A DNA stretch of 64,000 bases from Methanobacteriales archaeon HGW-Methanobacteriales-1 (GCA_002839705.1 PGYO01000008.1:33648-97647); one strand, 5' to 3'; shown: positions 20,883 through 30,035, counted from the first letter of the stretch. The notes: generated from the sequence alone by a model not told the origin. Numbers and translations: made by a program.

Positions 20883-21980
20883 TTAATCATTTAAGTCCAT
20901 GGATTCTATTTTTTTTAGAATATTTTCACTTAAAAATTCTGAATTGATGAATTGGGGATATACTGGAAGTCTTTCTTTCATTAAAAATCCGGCCTCAACT
21001 GTAAGTTTTTTTAATTCATCAATTTCTGGCCAGGGGGCCTCTGGATTAACATAATCTTTGCTTACTGGTGAAACACCACCCCAATCATCTGCTCCGGCTA
21101 GAAGAAACATTTGAGTTGTTTCTCGGTTCAAGTTAGGGGGAACTTGAATACTCACATCTGGAAAAATAATCTTGGCTACAGCCACTGTTTTTAATATTTC
21201 TAAAAGAGAAGGTTCAGGATGGTTTTCCATGGGAATTCCTGGTTTTGATCTGAAATTTTGGATAATTATTTCTTGAATATGTCCATACTTATTTTGTATA
21301 CGTCGAAGCTCTAAAAGTGATTCAGCCCGCTCTTCTAAAGTTTCTCCAATCCCAATTAAGATTCCTGTTGTGAATGGAATTTTTAATTTACCTGCGTTTT
21401 CTATAGTTTGTATTCTAAGCCATGGGTTTTTACCAGGACTTTTTTCATGGGCTTCAGTTTCCATTAATCGAGGATTAGAATTTTCTAACATCATCCCCAT
21501 GGAAGCATTCACTTCTTTAAGCATTTTAAGCTCTTTTCTACTTATTACTCCAGGATTACTGTGTGGTAAAAGCCCAGTTTTTTTCAAGGTTTCCTCACAA
21601 ACATGGTATAGGTATTCACTCATATTTCCAAATCCAAGACGATCTAAAAGATTTTTAACATCTTTAATTTCATCAGAACGTTCTCCAAAAGTGAATAAAG
21701 CTTCTTTACAACCATACTTTTCAGATTTTTTTATATTAGAAATTATTTCAGGTAATTGCATCAATAAATGATTTCCTAACTGGTCAGGATCTTTACGAAA
21801 GGTACAATACCCGCAAGTATTTCTACAAATTTCAGTTAATGGTATGAAAATATTTTTTGAAAAAGTAATAACTGACTCTTCTCTTTTAGAACTTCCGGTC
21901 ATCATTAAATTTAATATATCGTCCCCTTCACAATTTAAAAGTTTAACTAGGTCTATTTTTGAAAATTGGGATAAATTCAT
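20883..21980 (-). CDS. cofG: FO synthase subunit 1 (radical SAM), coenzyme F420 synthesis
   Basis: CofG and CofH make 7,8-didemethyl-8-hydroxy-5-deazariboflavin, the F420 chromophore. The radical SAM cluster motif is ICRNTCGYCTF (CX3CX2C). Other typical segments are ALFTFGERSDE, LKEVNASMGMMLENSNP, FTTGILIGIGETLEERAESL and QIIIQNFRSKPG, ending with VPPNLNRE and GADDWGGVSPVSKDYVNPE. The 365-residue length matches separate CofG rather than fused FbiC. cofH is not in the window. The short gap upstream holds only AT-rich sequence. Confidence 0.96.
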   Translation of the reverse strand: MNLSQFSKIDLVKLLNCEGDDILNLMMTGSSKREESVITFSKNIFIPLTEICRNTCGYCTFRKDPDQLGNHLLMQLPEIISNIKKSEKYGCKEALFTFGERSDEIKDVKNLLDRLGFGNMSEYLYHVCEETLKKTGLLPHSNPGVISRKELKMLKEVNASMGMMLENSNPRLMETEAHEKSPGKNPWLRIQTIENAGKLKIPFTTGILIGIGETLEERAESLLELRRIQNKYGHIQEIIIQNFRSKPGIPMENHPEPSLLEILKTVAVAKIIFPDVSIQVPPNLNRETTQMFLLAGADDWGGVSPVSKDYVNPEAPWPEIDELKKLTVEAGFLMKERLPVYPQFINSEFLSENILKKIESMDLND

Positions 21981-22088
21981 GATGTTCGGCCTCTTAATTT
22001 CATCAAAGCATCAATTTTTTTGCTAATAATCATTATTTAAAAATAGATTTAATATAAAATAAAATTTTTTTTTTAAATAAATTGATAA

Positions 22089-22529
22089 TCAGTTTTCTGC
22101 ATTGGCTAGTACAATTTCAACAAAGCAGGGTCCAATCCCACTTTTATCTTTCCACATCACAATAAAAAAACCTGCCTTACCGGTTAAACCTAGTTTATAT
22201 TCGACAAAACAGTTCATAGATTCTAAAGACTCTTTTAAACGTTCGATGCCTGCAACATCAGTTTCTACATTAATATCAACGCTGGATCTTATCTGTTCAT
22301 CCATTAAACTGATTAATGCAGTGGATTCTTCAGAAAACATATCAATTTCTTGGGCATCAATGGAGGCCATAAGTCCATTCAGTTCATCAGCCATATTTTC
22401 AGCCTGTAAGCGTTTCCGAGATCTTCCTCGAACAATCAATATTTTATCTGCATCTAATGCGGCTCTTGATCCATCAAATGCTTCCAGATACCCCATTATG
22501 CTCCCGGCTACTTTGTGTAAGTTTATCAA
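22089..22529 (-). CDS. Conserved methanogen protein of unknown function (DUF2120-like?)
   Basis: A 146-residue soluble protein that I cannot assign with certainty. It resembles the small methanogen family DUF2120, but I recall this only loosely. Seen: a Lys/Arg-rich RGRSRKRLQAENMADEL segment, acidic middle, and a beta-strand-rich end (CFVEYKLGLTGKAGFFIVMWKDKSGIGPCFVEIVLA). No signal, membrane segment or catalytic motif. The start is TTG, supported by GAGGTG 5 nt upstream. It lies between mptA and cofG on the same strand, which suggests, but does not show, a link to cofactor metabolism. Confidence 0.7.
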   Translation of the reverse strand: MINLHKVAGSIMGYLEAFDGSRAALDADKILIVRGRSRKRLQAENMADELNGLMASIDAQEIDMFSEESTALISLMDEQIRSSVDINVETDVAGIERLKESLESMNCFVEYKLGLTGKAGFFIVMWKDKSGIGPCFVEIVLANAEN

Positions 22530-22762
22530 TAAAACACCTCATAGATTTATCCTAATGAATAAAATAAATATAATAATTTAATTTTATAAATTATTTCTAT
22601 TTTAAAGATTTCATTTAATTGGGATTTCCAGTATTTGTCCTGAAATCTAATTAATGATAAGTATTTAAATCAATCAATTGAGATAAAAAGTAATTAAAGA
22701 TTAAAAAAGAATTAAGAACTTTAAATCTTTAAAAAATTCATGAATAAAATCAAATTAATGGA

Positions 22763-23728
22763 TTAACCTTCATTAATTTGTTTATCAGTAATTCCTTCAA
22801 TTTCGTACTTTAATTCTCCCATTGTAGCTACTTTTTCTGCAAATGCATTATGTCGATGAATACTTTCTTCATTCACTTGTCGAACTGTTACCATGGTGTC
22901 ATCAGGCAGATGGGAGTATTCATTCACTATTCGATTTACCATATTTCGCACACAGTCTTCTACAAACATAGGATTTTTATGGGCCTGCACTACAATAGCG
23001 TTTTCATCTGGTCTTTTAAGAAGTTCACAGACATAAGAACTCATAGAATCTTCTATTATTCTTATAAGGTCTTCAGCTCGAATAGTGTGGTCTTGAGGAA
23101 CTTCAATCATCACCATTCCTCTGCCTCTTTGGTTGTGTGAAGAAAATGAAACGGTATCCAGTACTTTTTGTGTAGTTTCTTCGTCTAAAAATTCTAAAAG
23201 GTCTTGTTTAGATGATTCTTTAACAGATTCTTGAGCGCAGGGACAAACAGTCATTCCCACTACTTCAGCACCAACCATTTTTCTAATTACAACCTCGTCA
23301 CCGTTTCGGTATCCAATAGCGTCGGCCATGAGTTTGCTCATTTCCTGAGTTTTATGTTTAGTAACTGGCGACTTTTTAATGAACATGTAATCGCTTTTCA
23401 TGCTCACTTCGGCCCTTTTTGCATATTTATGCTTTTTTAGTAGAGAATTAACTATTTCTGCACATAAAGATTCTACTTCCACAGCATTATTCTCTAAAGT
23501 CTCTTCCAGCACTTCACTAATGGCTTCAGGGTTTCTTGACATATGAATTCCCCGTTGAGTACTTGGAAGGTCTACAAATGCATCAAATGTTGGTAAAAGA
23601 ATGATAGGTCTTTTTACATCTCTTTCGATTTTTAACAGCTTTTTTACTCCAGTAACTCCCACCCGGGTAAGATGGACAGGAATGCTGGGAATGTTATCTT
23701 GTGTGTCTGGAAAACAAACTAAACCCAA
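22763..23728 (-). CDS. mptA: GTP cyclohydrolase MptA (GTP cyclohydrolase IV family)
   Basis: MptA, a metal-dependent FolE2/COG1469 family enzyme, converts GTP to dihydroneopterin cyclic phosphate, the first step of methanopterin synthesis. Visible signatures are LTRVGVTGVKKLLKI, RPIILLPTFDAFVDLPSTQRGIHMSRNPEAI, the catalytic-region MTVCPCAQE and VSFSSHNQRGRGMV. No ATG exists near the N-terminus. The frame opens at TTG 23752. I prefer TTG 23728 because GGGGTGG lies 5 nt before it. The upstream gap of 380 nt suggests its own promoter. Confidence 0.93.
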   Translation of the reverse strand: MGLVCFPDTQDNIPSIPVHLTRVGVTGVKKLLKIERDVKRPIILLPTFDAFVDLPSTQRGIHMSRNPEAISEVLEETLENNAVEVESLCAEIVNSLLKKHKYAKRAEVSMKSDYMFIKKSPVTKHKTQEMSKLMADAIGYRNGDEVVIRKMVGAEVVGMTVCPCAQESVKESSKQDLLEFLDEETTQKVLDTVSFSSHNQRGRGMVMIEVPQDHTIRAEDLIRIIEDSMSSYVCELLKRPDENAIVVQAHKNPMFVEDCVRNMVNRIVNEYSHLPDDTMVTVRQVNEESIHRHNAFAEKVATMGELKYEIEGITDKQINEG

Positions 23729-24112
23729 AGTTTCCACCCCGATTAATCCCAATAAGTTCTAAATAATCCAAATTATAGAACAGTAGGGCATTTCGTTTCA
23801 ATTTCGTTTATTTAGATTTAAAGATTATTAATTTATTTGATTATTTAATATGTGATATGATCTGTATGTATTCAATTTTATTTTGAATATTCATTCAAAC
23901 AATTACATATGATTCGTGTTTGATACTTTATTGATATTTATTAAATATAAACTATGGAGAAGTTGTTTATATTATTTTATATTGAATTATAAAAAAAGAA
24001 AAGAAATAAGTTGTTTTAATTTTGATTTGTAGGAATAATATGTTTTATAAATAAAATAAAAATAATATTAGATATTAATTAATTAATTAAGATTTTATTG
24101 AAATGTTTAATT
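23729..24112. other. Gene-free intergenic region upstream of mptA
   Basis: About 380 nt of AT-rich sequence between the unknown gene at 24113 and mptA. A direct repeat of ATTTCGTTT occurs at 23790-23798 and 23801-23809, 11 nt apart start to start, within 90 nt of the mptA start. No coding frame, tRNA or strong hairpin was seen. Confidence 0.5.
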
Positions 24113-24799
24113 CTATTTAGGATATTCTAAAAGTATTTCTATGAGCCTATCTGCACTTATATCTTTTAAATTACTTTCTAAATTTATATGGGCATTGTAA
24201 ATTTCTTTAGAGCGTTTTCCAAGAATTTCACCATTTATATCTGGCTCTGCTATCACTAAAACCTTTTTTAATCCTATATTTTCTATTTTCCGATTTATGT
24301 CATTTTTAGTATGTTCAATTTTTTTAGAGATACCTTGTAATGCTGCTTCAGGAATTTTAGGGTTAATTTCTTTCATATCTGATACTTCTAGGGGAACTCC
24401 GGCTACTATTATCTGTTGAACATCTATTCCCAGTTTTACCAGTGCTTTTTTGAAGTTATTTTTGGTGGTTACAATTAGTAAGCCTTTTGAAAGGTCAGAA
24501 ATTTTATTCTCAGTTTTTACTTTTTCCAGGACTCCAAAATCGGCCAAAATTTCATTTATCTTTGCGCGGGCATCTAACATTTTTTCTGCAAACAATTTAG
24601 AGTCTTCTAAATTTAGTTTGTGTGAAGGTAAGCTGGAATAGATGAAATCTTCAGCTTCTATTAAATCTTTCAGTGCTTTTTCAAAAACTTGGACATTAAT
24701 TATACCTTCACGAGGTTCTTTGATAATTTCTGATGAATTACTATTGCTCCCTGCTTTTTTAATTAGATCTTCTGCTTGATTCAATCTATTTTTCTCCAT
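24113..24799 (-). CDS. Conserved methanogen protein of unknown function (DUF2100-like?)
   Basis: A 228-residue soluble, charged protein. I tentatively relate it to DUF2100, a methanogen family without known function, from memory only. The N-terminal half is helical (VQVFEKALKDLIEAEDFIYSS). The second half alternates strands and helices (LLIVTTKNNFKKALVKLG, IIVAGVPLEVSDM, VLVIAEPDINGEILGKRSKEIYNAHI), compatible with a Rossmann-like fold. The frame opens at TTG 24811. ATG 24799 has GAGGGAT 4 nt upstream and was chosen. It is transcribed toward mptA. Confidence 0.7.
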   Translation of the reverse strand: MEKNRLNQAEDLIKKAGSNSNSSEIIKEPREGIINVQVFEKALKDLIEAEDFIYSSLPSHKLNLEDSKLFAEKMLDARAKINEILADFGVLEKVKTENKISDLSKGLLIVTTKNNFKKALVKLGIDVQQIIVAGVPLEVSDMKEINPKIPEAALQGISKKIEHTKNDINRKIENIGLKKVLVIAEPDINGEILGKRSKEIYNAHINLESNLKDISADRLIEILLEYPK

Positions 24800-24911
24800 A
24801 AAATCCCTCAAGTATCAATTAAAGTACTAGTTGTATTAATTAATCAAGTTATATTAATAATAATCAGATTATTATCAATTATTATATAATTTTAATTTTC
24901 CGATTTTTTAT

Positions 24912-26027
24912 TTAAAATTTGAAATATGGTGAAAAATTATCTTTTATTGATGATAAAATCTTTTTCACTTCAGGGGAGATATATAATTTCTCCAGATATT
25001 CTTTTTCTATTTCTTCTTTGAATTTATATTTTGTTTTGCTTTTATTTATTTGGAGATATGAAAATTTATCATTAATATTTGATTTTTCGTTTTTATTTTC
25101 ACTTAAAAATAAATAAGGATCCATAGAAACAATGAAACTAAGACTGGAATTAGCTAAGGCTTTTAAATCATAGCCTCCTTCCAGTAATGATATTAATCCG
25201 GGGTGTTTTTCTATTAGATACTGACCTATCCATGAATAAAAGTCTTCAGTTAATTCTATTCTTGAAAGAGGATCATTTAAATGACCATCAAAGCTGGCTT
25301 CCGCAAAAACTATTTGGGGATTAAATTCTTTAAGCACGGGCCCAAGTATTTCTTTTAAAATCCAAATATAATCTGCATTATTAGAACCTGGGGGCAGGGG
25401 AATGTTTAAATTATATCCTTTACCATCTGCAGATCCTTGTTCATTAATAAATCCTTTTCCTGGAAATAATGTTCTTGGATCCTGATGAATAGAGATGTAA
25501 AGAACATTAGGATCATTATAAAATATTTCTGCAGTTCCATTTCCATAATGAACATCAAAATCAACTATGCAAAATCTTTCCAAGCCGTAAGTTTTTCTCA
25601 AATATTCCACTGCAATGGCCCCATTATTAAATATGCAAAATCCCATGGACTTATTTGACGTGGCATGATGTCCGGGAGGCCTTGAAATAGAAAATGCCCA
25701 ATATTCTCCATTTAAAACTAATTGGGCTGCTTTAATTGCTCCACCGGCAGATAATAGTGCTGTTTGGTAACTTTGGGATGTGGCATATGTGTCAAAATCA
25801 ATGTTGCCTCCTCCATTTTTACAAAATTCATCAATAAAATTGACATGCTCTGGGGTATGGACGGATAAAACATGATTTAAATCTGCCCTATTGGGAGCTA
25901 TAATATTTAATTTATTAAAAAAACTTTGCTTAGACAAATTGTTCATTATTGCATCTGTTCGGGCCTTATTTTCTATATGGAATTTATCTTGATGTCTGTT
26001 GTATTCAGGGGAGTAAACTATCGCCAT
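24912..26027 (-). CDS. Histone-deacetylase-family hydrolase (AcuC / acetylpolyamine amidohydrolase type)
   Basis: A 371-residue zinc hydrolase of the arginase/deacetylase fold. The charge-relay pair H120-H121 (RPPGHHATSNKSMGFC), metal ligands D158 and H160 (DFDVHYGNGT) and D247 (EASFDGHLNDPL), and the tyrosine loop EGGYDLKAL are all present, so it should be active. Family substrates range from acetyl-lysine to acetylpolyamines. None can be chosen here. The last 60 residues form a Lys/Glu-rich extension not needed for the fold. The ribosome site is weak. Confidence 0.9.
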   Translation of the reverse strand: MAIVYSPEYNRHQDKFHIENKARTDAIMNNLSKQSFFNKLNIIAPNRADLNHVLSVHTPEHVNFIDEFCKNGGGNIDFDTYATSQSYQTALLSAGGAIKAAQLVLNGEYWAFSISRPPGHHATSNKSMGFCIFNNGAIAVEYLRKTYGLERFCIVDFDVHYGNGTAEIFYNDPNVLYISIHQDPRTLFPGKGFINEQGSADGKGYNLNIPLPPGSNNADYIWILKEILGPVLKEFNPQIVFAEASFDGHLNDPLSRIELTEDFYSWIGQYLIEKHPGLISLLEGGYDLKALANSSLSFIVSMDPYLFLSENKNEKSNINDKFSYLQINKSKTKYKFKEEIEKEYLEKLYISPEVKKILSSIKDNFSPYFKF

Positions 26028-26467
26028 AAAAACCAGTTAATCATGTTTTTTGCTAATATTTTACTTATTACTATTTGATAGTATTCATTTTTCTAGCTTT
26101 TTTAATTATTGATTTTGTTTTAATTATTATTTTTCAGTTCAATTACAAGCCTTGAAAATGATACTCTTTAATCATATGATTATTATTTGGAGGTTGTTGG
26201 GTATATTTTTGTCTAGAATATTTGCCATTTGTCAAAAAAATGTCCACTTTTTGAAATTATTTTTATTATAAAATAACATTAGAATAATATTTGCAGTAGA
26301 AACTTATTTATTCTTTTGTCACATAACTAACATATACTTTTGAATACTATTTGATGGCTAAAAATAGTTTAAAGTTTAAAATAATTTTATTAGATTATTT
26401 TAGCTATAAGAATAGGATTTAAATGTAGTTTCTTAATAAGATTAATAATCCATATGGAGGGTGTTTA
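26028..26467. other. Long divergent intergenic region
   Basis: About 440 nt between the deacetylase-like gene and the GerW-like gene, which diverge. It is AT-rich and should hold both promoters. A GGAGG at 26189-26193 precedes a 24-codon TTG frame that is too short and AT-driven to call. No tRNA or repeat array is seen. Confidence 0.5.
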
Positions 26468-26926
26468 ATGGAAGATGAAAATCCTATAAAAACTACGGTC
26501 GAGGAATTGAGGAAATTACTGGAAATTAAGAACTTTGTTGGTGAAGCTATAACCACTGAGGATAAGCTTTTAATTCCTGTAATGAAAATGGGAATGGCAT
26601 TTGGAACTGGTATGGGTGCTGGTAAAGGTCCTGATGGTAGTAGTGGTGGAAAAGGATCTGGGGCTGGCGCAATTGCTGGTGTAGAGCCCGTTTCCATGGT
26701 AGTGGTTACTAAAGGTGTAAATGGTCCTGAAGGTATAAGAGTACTTAACTTAACTTCTGGAAGCCAATTAAGTAAAGCAATAGGTGAAGTGGGAACTGTA
26801 CTTACTGATGTAATGAAAGAAGGTCAATCTTACATGAAAAAGAAACAGGAAGAAAAAGAAACGCCGAAAACAACTAAAGAAACACCAAAAAAAGCAAAAA
26901 TCAAAGTGAAAGCTGAGAAAGAATAG
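26468..26926 (+). CDS. GerW/YtfJ-family protein
   Basis: A 152-residue protein of the GerW (YtfJ, spore protein) family, known in Bacillus as a forespore protein needed for lysozyme-type germination. It shows the family pattern: an N-terminal helix, VGEAITTEDKLLIPVMKMGMAFGTG, a Gly/Ser-rich loop, then GAIAGVEPVSMVVV. The C-terminal 35 residues are Lys/Glu/Thr-rich. A spore role is impossible in a methanogen, so the function is open; the family is thought to associate with membranes. GGAGGGTGTTTA precedes the ATG. A DUF2953 gene follows after about 140 nt. Confidence 0.85.
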   Translation: MEDENPIKTTVEELRKLLEIKNFVGEAITTEDKLLIPVMKMGMAFGTGMGAGKGPDGSSGGKGSGAGAIAGVEPVSMVVVTKGVNGPEGIRVLNLTSGSQLSKAIGEVGTVLTDVMKEGQSYMKKKQEEKETPKTTKETPKKAKIKVKAEKE

Positions 26927-26987
26927 GTTTAAAAATCCTATTAAGGATTATAAACCATTAAAACTTAATTAAAATTTACTTAATTAT

Positions 26988-27008
26988 ACTTACTCAAATC
27001 GAGTGAGT
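26988..27008 (+). other. Intercistronic stem-loop before the DUF2953 gene
   Basis: ACTTACTC and GAGTGAGT flank a five-base loop, giving an 8-bp stem with one G-U pair. It lies 58 nt before the DUF2953 start. Just after the GerW-like stop, AATAGG/CCTATT and AATCCT/AGGATT (26922-26949) can form two mutually exclusive small hairpins. No T-run follows either, so termination is doubtful; RNA processing or stability is equally possible. Confidence 0.4.
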
Positions 27009-27065
27009 TAATTAAATTTCAACTTTTTAGGACTTAATTTTAAATTAAAACACTGGTGGATCTGA

Positions 27066-27713
27066 GTGACCATAATAACCACCCTTTTAATCATTTTAGC
27101 AGTATTAGTTACAATTATTCTTTTATTATTGTCAGTGTCATTTCATATTTCCTTAAAACTTTTTAAAGATGGAGGAATAGTCAAAGGACTGGTTGAAATT
27201 CGCTGGTTCAAGATAAGGCTGTTTACCAGAAAATTCCCTGAAGAAAAAGAGGAGAAGGAAGATAAAGACCAAAAAACTGATTTATCCGTGGAAAAAGAGA
27301 AATCAAAAGAGAAAAAACCTTCTAAATCTTCAAAAATAAGTAAATTAAAATGGGTGGATATAAAAAAAATTTTATCTTTATCTGGAGAATCATTACTTCA
27401 CTTCATGAAGTTTTTTAAAAGTTTATGGGGATCAATAAACTTGGAAAGATTTAATTTTTATCTTATTTTTGGATTAAGTAGTCCTGTAGATACTGCCAAA
27501 ATTTTAGGATGTTTTTGGGCAGCAGCAGCAGTAATTAACCTCTCACCAAAAGCAGATATTTTTGCAGAGCCTTCATTTTTGGAGGAAAAAATTGACTTTG
27601 AAAGTGATATATCGTTTCAAGTTCGCCTTTTAGGCCCTTTTTTAGCATTATTACGCTTATTAACAAGAATATCTGTTCTTAAACTTCTTTGGGAATTTAG
27701 GAGGTTTAGATAA
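27066..27713 (+). CDS. DUF2953 membrane-anchored protein
   Basis: A 215-residue protein with one strong N-terminal transmembrane helix (TTLLIILAVLVTIILLLLSVSF). Then come LVEIRWFKIRLFTRKFPEE, a Lys/Glu-rich linker (about 60-90) and a C-terminal domain with FNFYLIFGLSSPVDTAKILGCFWAA. This order is characteristic of DUF2953, the family of Bacillus YtfI, whose gene neighbours ytfJ. The start is GTG with GGTGGAT 4 nt upstream. The gene ends by overlapping the next ATG by one base. Function unknown. Confidence 0.8.
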   Translation: MTIITTLLIILAVLVTIILLLLSVSFHISLKLFKDGGIVKGLVEIRWFKIRLFTRKFPEEKEEKEDKDQKTDLSVEKEKSKEKKPSKSSKISKLKWVDIKKILSLSGESLLHFMKFFKSLWGSINLERFNFYLIFGLSSPVDTAKILGCFWAAAAVINLSPKADIFAEPSFLEEKIDFESDISFQVRLLGPFLALLRLLTRISVLKLLWEFRRFR

Positions 27714-28042
27714 TGAATAAAAAAATCTGGGATACGATTCTCACTCAGTGGGATACTGTTGAAGAGCTGGCGGTTTCAAAAAAAATTTCCCTAGAGAATA
27801 GAGAAATCTATCCAGTGAATAAAATTTCTGTTTTATTTCAAAAATCTGGAAAAATAGCTAATCTCAATATAATTCCCTTAGCATGGATAATAAATGAGAA
27901 AGAAGAGAATAATCCTGAAAAAAAGGATCATGATTTGGAAACTGATTATTACATGGTTTTATTTGATACAGATAATTTGAATTTGGTTGAAGACATAATA
28001 AAGGAATTTAAGTCTTTTTATAATCATTCTGATCATAAATAA
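27713..28042 (+). CDS. Small unknown protein coupled to the DUF2953 gene
   Basis: A 109-residue soluble protein that I do not recognise. Its ATG shares a base with the stop codon of the DUF2953 gene (TAATG), and GGAGG lies about 10 nt upstream, so translation is probably coupled. The composition is mixed alpha/beta with an acidic loop (EKEENNPEKKDHDLETD). No signal, cysteine motif or catalytic pattern is seen. Its position suggests a partner of the GerW-like/DUF2953 pair. Confidence 0.7.
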   Translation: MNKKIWDTILTQWDTVEELAVSKKISLENREIYPVNKISVLFQKSGKIANLNIIPLAWIINEKEENNPEKKDHDLETDYYMVLFDTDNLNLVEDIIKEFKSFYNHSDHK

Positions 28043-28145
28043 AATAATTGGGGCGAAATATTTATATTCCTCTTTTTAACATTAGCTGTTTAAATATTTT
28101 AAATAACATTTTTAATTCCATTTTCAATAAATCCCTTTGAATTCA

Positions 28146-29063
28146 TTATTTTAAATATTTATCTAAGCTTGATTCAGTTTTTAATGGTTTATATAATGTT
28201 TTTCTCTCTGATTCAAGAAGCAATGGCTTTTTTTGAAGAATACATGATGCTGGCATCACATCCACATTTTCCATTTCATTGATATCATTTATAAACTCCA
28301 AACCCTTTTGGTTTCGTAGCAAATGATGATCAACCACTACATGGGGGATTTTTTGACAAATTTTCTCTAAATTAGCCCGTGCTTTTGTAATATCCTCATG
28401 AGATAAGGCGTATCCTAAAAGATAGAGCGGCGGACCACTTAAAATTATCCTATCCGGATTTTCATTTAAAATATATTCTAATGCCATATCTGATATAGGC
28501 CCCTGGACATCAGAAGCATGCAAAAGTTTTTCACCACTAAAAGTAATGGAAACTGCCACAATGTAACCTAAATGACTGTAATCGCTTCCATGGTGCAACG
28601 CAGGAGAAAATTTGATTTTGGTTGCTCCTACTTGAAACTCCTGATTATCAGAATAAGTTATTTCAATATTATCAACATTTTTAAGATTTTTAAGAAGTTT
28701 TTTAGCCCTTGAGGATTGATTTTTATTTATATTGGAATCTGGATTTTTTAAAAATATTTTTTTTCCAGAATATATTTCATAGGCTATTTTTGAAGAGGAT
28801 TCAAGAAATTCATTGCTTTCAAATGGGGTGAAATGGTCATGATGATAATGACTAATGGTAATTATACTGGATTTTTTTGAATATTCTATAATTTTCTTTC
28901 TACTTTCCTTTAAGGCAGTTATTTCTTCTAGGGAAGGAGGAAGTTTGAATCTTTTGGGAGCGACCGATGTGCCGGGATCAATAAGTATGCCATGATCCGT
29001 CTGAACAAAGGTACACATGGAACGGACTCCCAGGCTTTCAAATGCCAGTGGAATTATTTTCAT
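28146..29063 (-). CDS. UPF0282 family metallo-beta-lactamase-fold hydrolase
   Basis: A 305-residue archaeal MBL-fold protein. The zinc-binding HYHHDHFTPFES (HxHxDH) appears after GILIDPGTSVAPKRFKLPPS. Later ligand positions lie in SPALHHGSDYSHLGY, LLHASDVQGP and VVDHHLLRN. This pattern matches the UPF0282 family of archaea. The substrate is unknown, and no RNA-binding or beta-CASP domain is attached. It is downstream of the Lrp gene on the same strand but separated by about 175 nt. Confidence 0.85.
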   Translation of the reverse strand: MKIIPLAFESLGVRSMCTFVQTDHGILIDPGTSVAPKRFKLPPSLEEITALKESRKKIIEYSKKSSIITISHYHHDHFTPFESNEFLESSSKIAYEIYSGKKIFLKNPDSNINKNQSSRAKKLLKNLKNVDNIEITYSDNQEFQVGATKIKFSPALHHGSDYSHLGYIVAVSITFSGEKLLHASDVQGPISDMALEYILNENPDRIILSGPPLYLLGYALSHEDITKARANLEKICQKIPHVVVDHHLLRNQKGLEFINDINEMENVDVMPASCILQKKPLLLESERKTLYKPLKTESSLDKYLK

Positions 29064-29239
29064 GTTCTATTACTCGCTAATTGGGATATAATAATAAATT
29101 TTAACGTGAATTGGTCACTATTCACGATTTTTTAGATAATAAAAATTAAAAAATAAAAATAATTTGAGATAATCTCTTATCAGGGAACCTTATAAAATAT
29201 AAGAATTTTTCATACAAGAGGAATAGTTATTAAACTAAT

Positions 29240-29719
29240 CTAAAGGATCTTTGATGAGCCCATATCTTCAGTAACTACATTTAATACTGTTTGAGTGTAA
29301 GTCCTCTGCACATTTGGTTCTTTTAGTAATTCTTTAATGAACAGATCTAATTCAGTAGTATCTTTAAATTTTGCTATTAATATGGCATCAAATTCTCCAG
29401 TAACATCATAAACTCCAAGAACGTTTTTATTATAAGCGGTCTGGGTTTCCCAGTTTTTTAAAAATCCGCCTTTAACTCTGACGCCTATGATGGCTGTTAA
29501 TTTGTATCCTAAGCAGGAATGGTCAATCAGTGGCACAAATTTCCTGATAACTCCTGTTTTCATTAATTTATCCACTCGGTTATGCACGGTTCCCACGGAT
29601 ATTCCCAAATCCCGAGATATTTTCCGGTAAGACATTCGACCGTCTTCATTAAGCAGATTAATTATTTCTTTGTCTATTTCGTCTATTTTCACTAGCTCAG
29701 GATCAATTTTTATTTCCAT
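29240..29719 (-). CDS. Lrp/AsnC-family transcriptional regulator
   Basis: A 159-residue feast/famine regulator. The N-terminal winged helix (IDEIDKEIINLLNEDGRMSYRKISRDLGISVGTVHNRVDKL) is joined to a RAM ligand-binding domain with VLGVYDVTGEFDAILIAKF and LLKEPNVQRTYTQTVLNVV. Ligand and targets are unknown; amino acids or central-metabolism intermediates are usual. A 17-bp palindrome sits just before the gene next to a TATA-like element, which suggests autoregulation. The ATG has GGTGACTAT just upstream. Confidence 0.92.
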   Translation of the reverse strand: MEIKIDPELVKIDEIDKEIINLLNEDGRMSYRKISRDLGISVGTVHNRVDKLMKTGVIRKFVPLIDHSCLGYKLTAIIGVRVKGGFLKNWETQTAYNKNVLGVYDVTGEFDAILIAKFKDTTELDLFIKELLKEPNVQRTYTQTVLNVVTEDMGSSKIL

Positions 29720-30035
29720 ATAGTCACCGATTATTTTTCTTGAACAATGTTTAACTTAATTTAAGTTATATTTATTATTTGTCCTTTTAATGCTTAGGTG
29801 TGTGAACATTATACTGTGAAATCTACTTTTTTTAGTAATTTGAACTCAATTTAAGAATTAATTAGAAAAAATATTTAATCAAATATATTACTGTATCATG
29901 TAGTCTTGATTTTTATTTTAAGGCCATAATTTTGTTATTATTAATAAATAATTAGAAAAAAAGTGATTTAATTTTAAATTAAAATTAACTTATAAAATAA
30001 CTTCAAAAAAGAAAAAAGAAAAAATTAGGGATTAA
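29720..30035. other. Gene-free intergenic region
   Basis: About 315 nt between the Lrp gene and the DUF4013 gene, both on the minus strand. It is AT-rich, contains the Lrp promoter and palindrome at its left edge, and an A/T-rich tail just after the DUF4013 stop. Nothing else is seen. Confidence 0.5.
29752..29768 (-). promoter_or_regulatory. Palindromic operator candidate of the Lrp gene
   Basis: TAACTTAA-T-TTAAGTTA is a perfect 17-base palindrome with an odd centre, 33 nt before the Lrp ATG. On the minus strand AAATATAAC, a TATA-like element, overlaps and precedes it. The position just after the TATA box is where archaeal LrpA regulators bind their own promoter. Confidence 0.5.

Noticed and set aside
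26197..26271. 24-codon TTG frame with GGAGG upstream on the plus strand
   Set aside because: Too short, AT-rich composition and no recognisable peptide; likely chance.
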